Positions 45,661 to 55,770 of a stretch of DNA of 64,000 nt are shown here, piece after piece. The notes below the pieces were generated by a model. That model saw only the letters and a program-made list of their open reading frames with translations. It ran no database searches and was not told the origin of the DNA. Source of the DNA: an uncultured Granulosicoccus sp. (GTDB taxonomy: Bacteria; Pseudomonadota; Gammaproteobacteria; Granulosicoccales; Granulosicoccaceae); assembly GCA_937991945.1 (NCBI GenBank), contig CALKLO010000031.1, positions 1 to 64,000 of the forward strand, read 5' to 3'. The number at the start of each line of letters is the position of its first letter. The first letter of the stretch is position 1. The position numbers were made by a program, and so were the translations under genes.

Positions 45661-48600
45661 GGTTCAAGGAATTAACGCTTCGACGCTATGGGCACTTTAC
45701 GGATTTTTCACTGCACTTTCCCGGCGGACAAGACAGCGCCTCTAACGATTCCAGCAAGGTTAAGACACCTGATTTCCATATTTTATACGGACCCAACGAG
45801 GCAGGGAAATCAACAACGCTTGCGGCTATAACTGATCTGCTATACGGATTTGAGCGGGTCACACCGTGGAAGTTTTTACACAGCAATGAGTTGTTGGAAA
45901 TAGAATCGGTACTGCAGCAAAATGAACAAAGCGCCAGTATCAAACGGTTTAAAAACCACCTAAGTGATTTTAATAATAATCGTATAGACAGCTTTCCCTT
46001 AGATTTACAAGGACTGTCACGTGATGACTACCAAAGACGTTTTTCGTTCGATGAAAAAACGTTACAAGACGGTGGAGAACAAATTTTAAATAGCCAAGGC
46101 GATGTCGGACAGGCTTTGTTCTCCGCAAGCTCTGGCATATCTGATTTTTCTAAACGACTTGAACAAGTCATGGAACCTGCGAATCAGTTCTGGTCACCAG
46201 GTAAGAAAAAAATACGATTAGCAGAGTTAAAAAAATCATTAACTGACAACAAAGCACAGCTTAACAACTTAAGACTGGACATCAAAGTATGGCAGTCCCG
46301 CCACGACGCATTAGGTAAAACTTTACAAAGACTTAACGCGACGAAAGAATCTCGCCAAGGACTCAAAGAGTCCATCCAACAATTAGAAAAAAGAAATGCC
46401 CTATTCACATTAACTAAGACGTGGGCGTCTCGAAAGGCGAACAGGGATGCTTTGTACGCTGAAGGTATCGCCGATCTATCTAGCACGAGTGCATTGGATC
46501 TTACGACCACCGACGCCATTCAATTAGAACTAAAAAATATTCGCCATCTGATACAAAACGAACAATTGGTGGCCTCTAGAATTATCGAGTCAAACACACA
46601 GATCGCAGAACTGCAGGCACAGCTTATGAAAAGTTCATTAAGCGACTCTGATACGCTGGCCCTCAAATTAAAAGACCACATCACTTACGTTAGCGAGGGT
46701 GCCTCAGCAGCCAGAGAATTACAAAGACAGTTAGGTGACGCTCAGAACACGATGGAGCATACCGACACCCTACTCAGTGATTACGCTATCACTCTAAAAT
46801 GCAATCGTCCTGAGTTGGATAGTTTACCGGGTGAGTCAAAGCTTGCCAGCATTGAACGCCTCCTGTCTGCTGAGCTATCGTTAACTGATCGCTTAGCGAT
46901 AGCAAAAGATGAATTAGTTGACATCCAACAGAGAGAACCCGTCGCAATAACTCAATCGGAAACAAAGGATAAAAGCAGCGTCGTGGGCATTCTGTCTGAT
47001 GTGTTAACTCGATTATTGAAAAGCAACCCTGTAGAGAAAAGACATAGCGCACGACAGAATGAACAAAGCGCTCAACAGCAACTAAACGCGCTTTGTCTGG
47101 ATATGGGCATACCTATAGATGCACTCGGTGGCTTACAGTTACCCGACGAGCGTTTATTGAATCAGAAGATAGATGCTTTGGCTAAGGCGTCTAGTGGTCT
47201 TGCACTGCATGAGCAACAACTAAAAAATAATGCCGAAGAGCTTGCAACCATTGAGTCAAGAATTCAGTCGTTGTTAAAAGAAGGAGCAATAGATAAGTCC
47301 ACGCTGCAGACTTCGATCAATGCCCGCAATGAAGCTTGGAAGGAGCATAGCGAGCAACTAGACAAAGGCTCAGAGCACGCACAGTTACAGATAAGTGCGC
47401 GCCAATTCGAGCGCCATTTATTGTCGCACGACCACTCGACCGCTCAAGCAATTGAACAGGGTAAACACAGCGTAGAGTTGGACTTGTTGCAAGAACGATC
47501 AAAGCAGCATCAACGCGATGCTCAGGCGATAAGCAAACAAATAAACGAAGCAACACTTGCAATTGCTAGTGATGAAGTAAATATCAAGGAAACAGTACCG
47601 GCGATATTTAAAGACACGCTTTTTAATACAGACATTATCCGCGAACGCTTTTCCCGCGCAACGCAACTGAAGAGCCAATTCATTGCATGGCAATCACTAG
47701 TCAACGTTGTTCATATAGAAACTGAGGCGTGCAAGCAACAAGCGCAACAGTTACTTGAGACGCTATCAACACTCGAAACAGCCGACACCGTAGCAACTCT
47801 TGCCAAACTGGATCTGGAAGATCTAGTCATTCAGGCAGAAAAAATACTCGAGACGAACAGAGCTAATGTAAACGCCACACTTGAGCATGCAAAAGAGAAG
47901 GCGCTTTATGAGCAAGAGCTAAAGCGTCGTACCAGTCGATTAGAACAAACTCTACAATCACACAACGATTGGCATATAAGCTGGACGGAGCTTACTGAAG
48001 GTTCAATTTTTTCGTCTTGCTCTGCAGACAACGCGCGCGACATTCTTCCCACTGTCCGCAAAACTATTGAAGTACTGGCTCAACACGCTGCAGCGAAACA
48101 CAACGTTGACGAGCTTAACCGTAAAATCGCTGCGTGGAATGATGCACATAGCACTCTACTGACAGAGCTTTCGAGTGAGTCACTAGATGATTGCAATCAA
48201 AGGCTTGCGCATGCGTCTGGCAAACAGAAAACTCTAGAGCACCTGCAAGCGCAAATAGACAAACTAGGAACATCGTTGAACGAAGTTAATCTGCAAAGTG
48301 CTCAGGACACCCTATTGCTTAACAACCTATGCAATAACTACAAGATAGATCAGCCCCCTCAGTTAATTGAATTGCTGGAGAGAACAGCTCGCTGGCGAGA
48401 AGCTGAATCATTATGTGCAGAAGCTCAACAGCAACTTGGCGACATCGCGGGAACCGTATTGTCTGAACAAGAGATAACCGATTTACTCAACGACTACGAT
48501 GCAGACGTAGAACAAAACAAACTACAAAGCCTCAATGAAGAGCTGACACATGAAGACGCTATCTATGATGAGCGCCATAGCGATTGGGTGCTTGCTGATA

Positions 48601-49175
48601 AGTCGTTATCTGACATTGGCGATGATGCCGAATACGCTCGGCTAACGCAGGAACGATCCAATATTTTGTTAGAGATTGAAGATAGCGCTAGAGCGACTGC
48701 CATTGCACGCGCGGGTGAGCAAATTTTAAATGCTGCAATCCGAAAGTTTCGGCAAGAGAATCAATCTGTTTTGCTTAAAGAGGCGCAGGAAGCATTCACA
48801 ACGCTGACAGCGGGTCGTTACATTCAACTCGTACCGCGCGATGATGGCCGGGGCAATGAGCGACTTTATGCAATCGACAAAAACAACAATGCTAGAGCCG
48901 TTGAAGCACTATCAACAGGAACACGATACCAGCTTTATTTAGCGCTTCGCGCTGCAGCACATGCCGACTATGCACGTAAGAGAACACCGTTGCCATTTGT
49001 AGCTGACGACATTATGGAGTCATTCGATGATGATCGTTCAGCAGCTGCTTTTAAAGTACTGGGCAAAATGGCAATGGATGGGCAGGTGCTCTACCTGACA
49101 CATCATCAACACTTGATTGAAATCGCACAACAAGTGCTGGGAGAGAACAGCGTAGCGATCCATCGCTACGCTTAA
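45657..49175 (+). CDS. SMC-like AAA ATPase (SbcC/YhaN-like)
   Basis: Predicted Rad50-type partner of the nuclease encoded just upstream. The 1172 residues have the split ABC head of this family: Walker A GPNEAGKST at 45-53, and at the C-terminus the signature-like VEALSTGTRYQLYLALRAAA and Walker B LPFVADDIMESFDDDR, then a histidine switch region LYLTHHQHL. Between them are long helical, Gln/Leu/Glu-rich coiled-coil regions. No Rad50-type CxxC zinc hook is evident in the middle, in keeping with YhaN-type proteins. Probably processes DNA ends or hairpins; role inferred from family. Confidence 0.9.
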   Translation: MRFKELTLRRYGHFTDFSLHFPGGQDSASNDSSKVKTPDFHILYGPNEAGKSTTLAAITDLLYGFERVTPWKFLHSNELLEIESVLQQNEQSASIKRFKNHLSDFNNNRIDSFPLDLQGLSRDDYQRRFSFDEKTLQDGGEQILNSQGDVGQALFSASSGISDFSKRLEQVMEPANQFWSPGKKKIRLAELKKSLTDNKAQLNNLRLDIKVWQSRHDALGKTLQRLNATKESRQGLKESIQQLEKRNALFTLTKTWASRKANRDALYAEGIADLSSTSALDLTTTDAIQLELKNIRHLIQNEQLVASRIIESNTQIAELQAQLMKSSLSDSDTLALKLKDHITYVSEGASAARELQRQLGDAQNTMEHTDTLLSDYAITLKCNRPELDSLPGESKLASIERLLSAELSLTDRLAIAKDELVDIQQREPVAITQSETKDKSSVVGILSDVLTRLLKSNPVEKRHSARQNEQSAQQQLNALCLDMGIPIDALGGLQLPDERLLNQKIDALAKASSGLALHEQQLKNNAEELATIESRIQSLLKEGAIDKSTLQTSINARNEAWKEHSEQLDKGSEHAQLQISARQFERHLLSHDHSTAQAIEQGKHSVELDLLQERSKQHQRDAQAISKQINEATLAIASDEVNIKETVPAIFKDTLFNTDIIRERFSRATQLKSQFIAWQSLVNVVHIETEACKQQAQQLLETLSTLETADTVATLAKLDLEDLVIQAEKILETNRANVNATLEHAKEKALYEQELKRRTSRLEQTLQSHNDWHISWTELTEGSIFSSCSADNARDILPTVRKTIEVLAQHAAAKHNVDELNRKIAAWNDAHSTLLTELSSESLDDCNQRLAHASGKQKTLEHLQAQIDKLGTSLNEVNLQSAQDTLLLNNLCNNYKIDQPPQLIELLERTARWREAESLCAEAQQQLGDIAGTVLSEQEITDLLNDYDADVEQNKLQSLNEELTHEDAIYDERHSDWVLADKSLSDIGDDAEYARLTQERSNILLEIEDSARATAIARAGEQILNAAIRKFRQENQSVLLKEAQEAFTTLTAGRYIQLVPRDDGRGNERLYAIDKNNNARAVEALSTGTRYQLYLALRAAAHADYARKRTPLPFVADDIMESFDDDRSAAAFKVLGKMAMDGQVLYLTHHQHLIEIAQQVLGENSVAIHRYA

Positions 49176-49265
49176 ACAGACCTTTCTGACCTTTAAAACC
49201 GCTTATTAAGAACAAAATCTGGACTTTTTTAGGCGGTATTTTTCGCTAAAACAAACACCTACCGT

Positions 49266-49295
49266 GGTCCGACCCGGCGGGGTCCGACCCGGCGG
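49266..49295. repeat. Tandem GGTCCGACCCGGCGG repeats after livF
   Basis: Two exact 15-base copies (49266-49280 and 49281-49295), adjacent to the livF stop codon at 49297-49299. They can pair with each other: GGTCCGACCC and GGGTCCGACC differ from complementarity at one central base, giving a strong hairpin on either strand. The core is shared with the 14-bp repeats bracketing the RAYT gene. The rest of the 49176-49296 gap holds no gene. Confidence 0.75.
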
Positions 49296-49296
49296 G

Positions 49297-50040
49297 TTAG
49301 ATGGCTAGGTATTCGTGGCGCAGTTCTTCGTTGTTGAGCACTTCTTCGGCGGAGCCGCTGAAGACGATTTCACCGGTATCCAAGATCATCGCTTTATCGG
49401 ACAGCTTAAGCGCTGCAACCGCATTCTGCTCAACCAGGATAGTCGTGATACCCATGCTCTTAACTTCGATCAACGCTTTTTCGATGTCATGACGAACAAC
49501 AGGGGCCAGACCTTCATAAGGCTCATCGAGCAACAACAACTTGATATCCCGAGCCAAAGCTCGAGCGATAGCAAGCATCTGCTGCTCGCCACCTGAGAGA
49601 GTTGTACCTTCTTGACGACGTCTTTCCTTAAGGCGTGGAAACAGCGAGTAAATACGCTCGTAATCCCAACCTGCTTCTCCTGCTATGCAAGCGATGTCTA
49701 GATTCTCTTCTACGGTAAGCCCTGGAATGATGCGACGATCTTCTGGAACCAGTTGAATGCCTGCAAGTGCCGCTTCGAAATCTTGCATTTCATGTATGGC
49801 TTCACCTTTCAACCAGATACTGCCACTTCGAAGTTCAGGACTAGCCGCACGTGCGATAGCGCGTAATGTTGACGTTTTGCCCGCACCGTTACGTCCTAAT
49901 AGAGCAACGATCTCGCCTTCATTAACACTGAAAGATACGTCTTGAACGATATAGCTGTCGCCGTAGTAAGCCTTCAAGCCATCCACTTGAAAAAAAGTGT
50001 CTTTGGAGCCCTGAACAGCTGCTTCTTGCGTCGTACTCAT
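49297..50040 (-). CDS. livF: Branched-chain-type ABC transporter ATP-binding protein LivF
   Basis: One of the two ATPases of a hydrophobic/branched-chain amino-acid (or amide) importer. The 247 residues have Walker A GRNGAGKTS, signature LSGGEQQMLAIARAL and Walker B LLLLDEPYEGLAP; the VPEDRRIIPGLTVEENL segment is typical of LivF. Its start overlaps the livG stop by one base. GGTCCGACC-core repeats follow directly after its stop codon. Confidence 0.93.
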   Translation of the reverse strand: MSTTQEAAVQGSKDTFFQVDGLKAYYGDSYIVQDVSFSVNEGEIVALLGRNGAGKTSTLRAIARAASPELRSGSIWLKGEAIHEMQDFEAALAGIQLVPEDRRIIPGLTVEENLDIACIAGEAGWDYERIYSLFPRLKERRRQEGTTLSGGEQQMLAIARALARDIKLLLLDEPYEGLAPVVRHDIEKALIEVKSMGITTILVEQNAVAALKLSDKAMILDTGEIVFSGSAEEVLNNEELRHEYLAI

Positions 50041-50801
50041 CAGACTTGCTCCTCGCCTAGATAGGCTTCTTTGACTCTTGGGTCAGCTTTAACTTCTTCC
50101 GGTGTTCCTTGGCAAATAATTCGTCCACCAGCTAGAACCGAAATTCGATCTGCAAGACTAAAGACCACGTGCATGTCATGCTCAATGATGACTTTAGTCA
50201 TGCCTTTGGCTTTGATTTTTTTCAACAAATCGATTGTTGCGTTCGTATCGTGGCGAGCCATTCCTGCAGTAGGCTCATCGAGTAACAACAAGCGTGGCTC
50301 TTGTGCCAGCCCCATAGCTAACTCCAAACGCCGCTTATCTCCACGAGACAAACTACCTGCTTCACCACCAATCAAAGATCCGAGCCCTAACTCTTCTAGA
50401 ACGTCTTCAGCCTTAATGCGCACATCTTTCTCGCCCGCAAATCTGCGAAACCAACGAAGCTTAAAAGCACCGTCTCGTTTGGCAAGCACGGGAATCATGA
50501 CATTCTCCAGCAGCGTCAGTTCAGGAAATATCTCAGGCGTCTGAAATACTCGAACAACACCTAGCTGATTAATCTCATGCGGCTTTTTACCGATAAGATT
50601 TTCCCCATCAAACACCACATGACCAGAATCGGGACGAAGACGCCCGATACAGACATTCAACAGTGTTGATTTACCAGCCCCGTTGGGACCGATAATGGCG
50701 TGAGTCTCACCTTCTTTTACCGACAGATCGATATCAGCTAGTGCATGCAGACCAGCGAAACTTTTTTGCACATCCGCAACGTGCAGTACGACGTTATCCA
50801 T
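50040..50801 (-). CDS. livG: Branched-chain-type ABC transporter ATP-binding protein LivG
   Basis: Second ATPase of the importer. The 253 residues show Walker A GPNGAGKST, the LivG-type VVRVFQTPEIFPELTLLENV segment, signature LSRGDKRRLELAMGLA (an SRGD variant where SGGQ is usual) and Walker B LLLLDEPTAGMA followed by VIIEHDMHVVFSLADRI. It lies nine bases after livM and overlaps livF by one base. Confidence 0.93.
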   Translation of the reverse strand: MDNVVLHVADVQKSFAGLHALADIDLSVKEGETHAIIGPNGAGKSTLLNVCIGRLRPDSGHVVFDGENLIGKKPHEINQLGVVRVFQTPEIFPELTLLENVMIPVLAKRDGAFKLRWFRRFAGEKDVRIKAEDVLEELGLGSLIGGEAGSLSRGDKRRLELAMGLAQEPRLLLLDEPTAGMARHDTNATIDLLKKIKAKGMTKVIIEHDMHVVFSLADRISVLAGGRIICQGTPEEVKADPRVKEAYLGEEQV

Positions 50802-50810
50802 GATCTGCCC

Positions 50811-51953
50811 CTATGGTTGGTCAGAGACAGCACCGCTCGACGGTGTGTTGCTCTTTTTGCGTGAAAACAGCCCGCCGATTCGACGAAAGCCTTCCATGAT
50901 TCCACCTGGTAAAAATATGACGGTGATCATGAACAATAATCCGAGAGTTAAATGCCAACCATCTCCGACAAACAAGCTCACAAGTTCTACTACATATCCA
51001 CGGATGCTATCTGGTACGAAATCAAATATTTGATTCAACGTTTGATCATTAAATGCTGAGAATATATTTTCAAAGTATTTGATTAATGATGCTCCCAACA
51101 TAGGGCCAATCAACGTACCTGCGCCACCTAGTATCGTCATAAGTACAACCTCACCTGATGCCGTCCACTGCATACGCTCAGCACCTGCAAGTGGGTCGGT
51201 CGCCGCCATCAACGCACCCGCCAAACCGGCATACATACCAGAGATAACAAATGCCCAAATAAGGTATGGACGAGTGTTAAGGCCGGTATAGGCCATACGA
51301 GTCTGGTTAGACTTAATGCCTTTGAGCATCGTTCCGAATGGAGATCGGAATATGCGTAGTGAGATGAAAAAACCAATGATCAAGACAACTGCACAGAAGT
51401 AGAAACCTGGCAAGCCACTCATTTTGACCCCAAACAGATTAGTTGACGGCAAAGATCTACCAGTACTAATTCCTGCCATTGCATCAACAACGCGTGGATC
51501 ACTCAAGCTCAACTGCAAGCCTGTCTCACCATTGGTGATAGGCGTTAATACAGAGTAGGCAAGGTTGTATGACATTTGAGCGAACGCTAGCGTCAATATT
51601 GAGAAGTAGATGCCTGATCGACGCAGACTAATAAAGCCGATCACGAACGCAAATGCTCCGGCAACAAACACACTTAGGAAAGCAGCTGGCAACACATTCA
51701 TGGTCAGTAACTTCATAGACCAAACAGCCGTGTATGAACCGACACCTAAAAACGCTGCATGTCCAAATGACAAATAGCCTGTTAAGCCAAAGAGAATGTT
51801 AAAGCCGATTGCAAACAGCCCATAGATGGCAAATTTTTGCATTAAATCTGGATAGTCAGCACCAAAGGGAGCTAACCAAACAGGCATCGTTAAAATAACA
51901 GCTGCAAATACTACTAAGAGAATCCAATCGGATACCGCAGATATTCTATTCAT
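50811..51953 (-). CDS. livM: Branched-chain-type ABC transporter permease LivM
   Basis: Inner-membrane permease. The 380 residues have about eight to ten hydrophobic segments and the LivM landmarks [27 protein letters not shown] and [17 protein letters not shown]. The [25 protein letters not shown] loop is the ATPase-contact region. It starts 10 bases after livH. The C-terminal tail is basic and soluble. Confidence 0.92.
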   Translation of the reverse strand: MNRISAVSDWILLVVFAAVILTMPVWLAPFGADYPDLMQKFAIYGLFAIGFNILFGLTGYLSFGHAAFLGVGSYTAVWSMKLLTMNVLPAAFLSVFVAGAFAFVIGFISLRRSGIYFSILTLAFAQMSYNLAYSVLTPITNGETGLQLSLSDPRVVDAMAGISTGRSLPSTNLFGVKMSGLPGFYFCAVVLIIGFFISLRIFRSPFGTMLKGIKSNQTRMAYTGLNTRPYLIWAFVISGMYAGLAGALMAATDPLAGAERMQWTASGEVVLMTILGGAGTLIGPMLGASLIKYFENIFSAFNDQTLNQIFDFVPDSIRGYVVELVSLFVGDGWHLTLGLLFMITVIFLPGGIMEGFRRIGGLFSRKKSNTPSSGAVSDQP

Positions 51954-51963
51954 GGTTTTCTCC

Positions 51964-52980
51964 TTAGTCTTCCATCACGCCTTTGCGACCCATCAAACCA
52001 CGAGGTCGGACCAGCAACACAACAACCGCTACTAAGTAAATGATGATTTGATCTATACCCGGGATGATGCTCTTAATTTCATTCATTGAAGCGAAAGATT
52101 GCAAAATCCCCAACAGGAATCCCGCTAAAACTGCACCGCCCAATGAGCCCATGCCGCCTACAACTACCACTACAAACGATAAGACAAGAAAGTCCATCCC
52201 CATGTGGTAATCCGGCGGAAGTATTGGCGTGTACATAACCCCAGCCATACCCGCAACAACCGTTGCTATACCGAATACGATAGTAAACCTACGTTGTATA
52301 TCGATACCCAACATGCCCACCATTTCTCTATCTTGCATACCTGCTCTGACAACCATGCCGAAAGTGGTGAACTGCAAGAAGGCAAATACTGATGCAATGA
52401 CAACAAACGAGAACATTAAATAAATGAGCCGCCACCATGGATAAACAACGTTCTCACCCAACCCAAACAAAGCACCTATGTTCGCACTTCCGGCAACGAT
52501 GTCAGGTGCGGACTGAGGAATTGGGTTTGCACCAAAATAATGCCTGATAATTTCCTGGGCAATAATGGCTAAACCAAACGTTACTAATATCTGATCAGCA
52601 TGCGGACGTTTGTAAAAATGTCGAATTAAACCTCTTTCCATCAATAACCCTAATGCGAGCATGACAGGCACCGCAACAATCAACGAAAACGGCACGGAAT
52701 AATCAACAATGAAAGCCCCAACAACCGGAAACTTAGCTTCCAATATTGGCACCTCTTTATAAGCGTCGAAGAAAGTGATGCTTTCATCTTTCACTTTGGT
52801 GGATATGGTCAGTATTTTTTCAAATGTGACCGCGCAAAAGGCACCGACCATAAAGATCGCACCATGCGCAAAATTAACGACACCCAAGGTGCCAAAAACC
52901 AGAGTTAGACCTAAGGCTATGAGTGCGTAAGCAGCCCCCTTATCTAATCCGTTTAAAACTTGTAGAAAAATTGCGTCCAC
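51964..52980 (-). CDS. livH: Branched-chain-type ABC transporter permease LivH
   Basis: Inner-membrane permease paired with LivM. The 338 residues open with [40 protein letters not shown], the classic LivH start. The [19 protein letters not shown] motif and the C-terminal [11 protein letters not shown] are also typical. An insertion after the second membrane segment (residues about 60-95) makes it longer than E. coli LivH (308). It follows the binding-protein gene after a 348-base gap. Confidence 0.93.
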   Translation of the reverse strand: MDAIFLQVLNGLDKGAAYALIALGLTLVFGTLGVVNFAHGAIFMVGAFCAVTFEKILTISTKVKDESITFFDAYKEVPILEAKFPVVGAFIVDYSVPFSLIVAVPVMLALGLLMERGLIRHFYKRPHADQILVTFGLAIIAQEIIRHYFGANPIPQSAPDIVAGSANIGALFGLGENVVYPWWRLIYLMFSFVVIASVFAFLQFTTFGMVVRAGMQDREMVGMLGIDIQRRFTIVFGIATVVAGMAGVMYTPILPPDYHMGMDFLVLSFVVVVVGGMGSLGGAVLAGFLLGILQSFASMNEIKSIIPGIDQIIIYLVAVVVLLVRPRGLMGRKGVMED

Positions 52981-53328
52981 GTGTATGCCCCGTGTAAATC
53001 AAAAACAGACCATCGAAAAAACAGTCCCCAACAGCTATTAACGAAATCAATTCAATCGCCGCTCACGGTGCGAAAAGACGCAACTATGGAGCTCGACATA
53101 CCTAAGAAGGTGAGTTACCGCATTAAGAAGATCAGAATAATGGCTAGCGCGTTGTAGCGAGAAACCGGCCTAATCTGACGCAGATCGGTTACCGATCTAT
53201 CTGTTGACGAATTTGCCCAAAATACCAATGCTTGCGCTTTTACAATCTATTCGAAAACAACTCTTCGCTTTGAAGAAGGGCCCGGATGCCTGACTGCGCA
53301 TCCGGGCCTTAAAACAGCTGCTTAAAAA
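52981..53328. other. Gap between binding-protein gene and livH
   Basis: 348 bases without a convincing gene on either strand. Its left-hand part before livH may hold a promoter or processing site for livHMGF; the part next to the binding-protein gene holds a terminator-like hairpin. No other structure was recognised. Confidence 0.4.
53276..53308 (-). terminator. Hairpin terminator after the Liv-type binding-protein gene
   Basis: Stem GGCCCGGATGC (53279-53289) with GCATCCGGGCC (53298-53308), 11 bp, followed on the minus strand by CTTCTTC. It lies 20 bases after the stop codon. As with the dppA hairpin it probably limits readthrough so that the binding protein is made in excess of the transporter. 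Confidence 0.7.
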
Positions 53329-54690
53329 TTAAGCGCCGTTGTTACAGCTACCTAGATCACCACCAGCAAACATTGGATGATCAACTGCGTACTCAACCTG
53401 AGCACGTGGAGTTACTTCAACAACTTCTAACAGATCGAACTGTGAAGTTGGGTTGTCGTTACCTTTCACTACCAATACATCTTTGAAGCACTGGTGATCT
53501 TCGGCACGGTATTCAGTAGGACCGTTACCCAAACCGTCGAACTTGTGTCCTTCCAACGATGCGCCAACAGCACATGGCTCGAAAGTTCCAGCACGCTCAC
53601 AAGCATCTGCATACAGGAGAGTTTGTACGTAGCAAGTGTGAGCAGCCTGTGAAGGTGGGAAACCGTATTCTTGGCCAAAAGACTTAACGAAAGCTTGGCT
53701 ACCAGCATCACTCAAAGACCAATGCCAGTTAGTAGAACCAAAGATACCTTTAACGTTCTCGCCAGCACCCTGTGCCATTAGACGTGAATACAAAGGAACA
53801 ATGATTTGGAAGTCCTTACCATTAACCTGCTTGTCTTTCAGACCAAACTGGATAGCCTGAGTCAGTGAGTTGATCATGTCCTTACCGTAGTGGTTAAGGA
53901 TCAATGTATCAGCGCCAGAGTTCAAGATAGGAGTGATGTACTGGCTGAAGTCACCAGCGCCAACAGGCGTCATAACTTTTTCAGCTGTAGACCAACCAAT
54001 GTTCTCAGTTGAAGCCTGAATAGAAGCTTCCTGAGTCCAACCCCAAGTGTAGTCAGCCGTTAGGTGGTAAGCGTTTCGCTCTTTACCGTATTCTTTCTCA
54101 AGTACTGGACCTAGCGCTGCACCTGACATGTAAGCGTTGAAGAAATGGCGGAAACCATTAGCTTTCTTATCTTTACCAGTCGTATCGTTTGAGTGAGTCA
54201 GACCCGCCATGAAGATGATGCCTGCATCCTGACACAGACCTTGAACAGCGATAGCAACACCGGAAGAAGATCCACCAGTTACCATAACAACGCCATCTTT
54301 TTCGATCATACGCTTAGCAGAAGCACGAGCTGCATCTGATTTAGTCTGCGTATCACCTGTTACATACTCAACCTTCTTACCCAAGATACCGTTGCCTTTC
54401 AAAGCGCTCGGCTGAAGCGTGTTCATCATGCCGCCGTCGCCTTCACCATTAAGGTGCTTAACAGCTAGTTTGTATGCACGAAGCTCATCTGCACCTTCAT
54501 CAGCATAAGCACCTGACTGAGGAACATTGAAGCCCAAAGTTACTGTGCCGCTGTCGCCAGGATTGTTTAGGAAGTCTGCGCCATAAGCGTGGCGAGAGAA
54601 AAACATAGGTGCGCCAGCAATCGCTGTCGAGGCCGCAGAGGCCTTGAGCACGTCACGACGTGACCAATTGTTTGTAGGATTCTTACTCAT
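53329..54690 (-). CDS. ABC transporter substrate-binding protein with Tat signal (Peripla_BP_6 type)
   Basis: Receptor for the LivHMGF-type importer downstream. The start at ATG 54690 (MSKNPTNNWSRRDVLKASA) is chosen because GGAGA lies at the right distance; a TTG at 54705 would only add five residues. The signal contains a twin-arginine motif SRRDVLK, so it is probably exported folded by Tat. The 453-residue protein is longer than E. coli LivJ and closer to amide/urea-type receptors. Segments such as VMVTGGSSSGVAIAVQGLCQDAGIIFMAGLTHSND match the periplasmic-binding fold. It has several cysteines. Substrate not determinable: amino acid, urea or short amide. Confidence 0.9.
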   Translation of the reverse strand: MSKNPTNNWSRRDVLKASAASTAIAGAPMFFSRHAYGADFLNNPGDSGTVTLGFNVPQSGAYADEGADELRAYKLAVKHLNGEGDGGMMNTLQPSALKGNGILGKKVEYVTGDTQTKSDAARASAKRMIEKDGVVMVTGGSSSGVAIAVQGLCQDAGIIFMAGLTHSNDTTGKDKKANGFRHFFNAYMSGAALGPVLEKEYGKERNAYHLTADYTWGWTQEASIQASTENIGWSTAEKVMTPVGAGDFSQYITPILNSGADTLILNHYGKDMINSLTQAIQFGLKDKQVNGKDFQIIVPLYSRLMAQGAGENVKGIFGSTNWHWSLSDAGSQAFVKSFGQEYGFPPSQAAHTCYVQTLLYADACERAGTFEPCAVGASLEGHKFDGLGNGPTEYRAEDHQCFKDVLVVKGNDNPTSQFDLLEVVEVTPRAQVEYAVDHPMFAGGDLGSCNNGA

Positions 54691-55044
54691 ATATACATTC
54701 TCCAAAGGTACTTACGTTGGTGGCTGATCGAGCCTGCATCACCGCAAAATGACTCATTAAAACTTAGCGGTGTCTCGGCCGTGGTGTGCCGAAAACAAAG
54801 CTGGTGCTGGTCTACAACCTCATTCCACGTCTTTTTAGTGTTAACAAAGCACAGGTGCTATGCCAGACCCACAAAAGCTTGAGGACAGTATAGAGAAAGT
54901 CGCGAAGAGAGCCTTGTTCAAAAAATATTCTATAAAAACAGACGCTTATAAAATATCCACTCAAACTTCATGATTTCGCGCAGAGTCAAAAAGCACATTG
55001 TTACGAAAAGTAACGGCAATTAGACTCTCGGACTAGCAAGCTGC
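54691..55044. other. Region upstream of the Liv-type binding-protein gene
   Basis: 354 bases with no gene, between the leftward binding-protein gene and the leftward engB stop. The stretch around 54900-54960 is AT-rich (for example AAAAAATATTCTATAAAAA) and is the best place for the promoter, but no -35/-10 pair with standard spacing was identified. No sigma-54 site was found. Confidence 0.35.
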
Positions 55045-55656
55045 CTAGCCCTCGGAAAGCGGCACGTCAAACAACCACGAGTCCAACACGGAATGTACAT
55101 CTTCTATACCTTTCTTCTTGAGAGCTGAAAAATCTTGCAATGTTGCCTCTACATCACCTGCAGACAGTGCTGCTTGAACCTTTAAAACGGTACTAGCAAC
55201 CTGATTTTTCGACAATTTGTCTGATTTAGTCAGCAAAATATGTAACCCAGCATGCCCTCTTTGCTGCAATTCTATTAACTGCCAATCACTATCGGTTAGT
55301 GGGTGCCTGATATCCATCACCAACACTAAACCTTGCAGGCTATCTCTAGAAACGAGATATTGGGTCATGGCTTCTTGCCATTTTTTTTGCTGGGATTTTG
55401 ATACCTGCGCGTAACCATAGCCAGGTAAATCAACAAGATACCGGTCATCCTTCAACGCAAAATGGTTGATTAGCTGGGTCCGGCCTGGCGTTTTACTGGT
55501 TCGAGCAAGCTTGCCATTGCGCGTAATGGCATTGATGGCACTGCTCTTGCCCGCATTAGAACGACCGGCAAAAGCAACCTCAACAAGCGACTCAGGACAA
55601 TGGTACGGGTCACTGGCGCTTGACTCGAATTCCGCCGAAAAATACACCGTGTTCAT
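55045..55656 (-). CDS. engB: Ribosome-biogenesis GTP-binding protein EngB (YihA/YsxC)
   Basis: Essential small GTPase for large ribosomal subunit assembly. The 203 residues have G1 GRSNAGKSS at 31-39, G2 in KTPGRTQLINHF, G3 DLPGYGYA and G4 TKSDKL. It is divergent from cytochrome c4 and dsbA, a neighbourhood (engB-cc4-dsbA) seen in Pseudomonas and relatives. The C-terminus has a short leucine/serine tail. Confidence 0.97.
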   Translation of the reverse strand: MNTVYFSAEFESSASDPYHCPESLVEVAFAGRSNAGKSSAINAITRNGKLARTSKTPGRTQLINHFALKDDRYLVDLPGYGYAQVSKSQQKKWQEAMTQYLVSRDSLQGLVLVMDIRHPLTDSDWQLIELQQRGHAGLHILLTKSDKLSKNQVASTVLKVQAALSAGDVEATLQDFSALKKKGIEDVHSVLDSWLFDVPLSEG

Positions 55657-55770
55657 ACGTTCGCCCTTATGTTGTCTGTCAGTCTGCTAAAATTCGTCGA
55701 TCCCAAAAGGTCTGGGCTGCGTACAGTTTACCGACTAGACCCCATTCACACGTTATCAATTGGAGTTTCC

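Noticed and set aside
44362-49175. Phage-defence island built on the nuclease and SMC-like ATPase
   Set aside because: Neighbours are housekeeping genes, no integrase or other defence genes are near, and composition does not look foreign.
52000-52014. GGTCGGACC inside livH as another copy of the RAYT-linked repeat
   Set aside because: It encodes the conserved LivH motif VRPRGL, matches only nine bases and is explained by coding.
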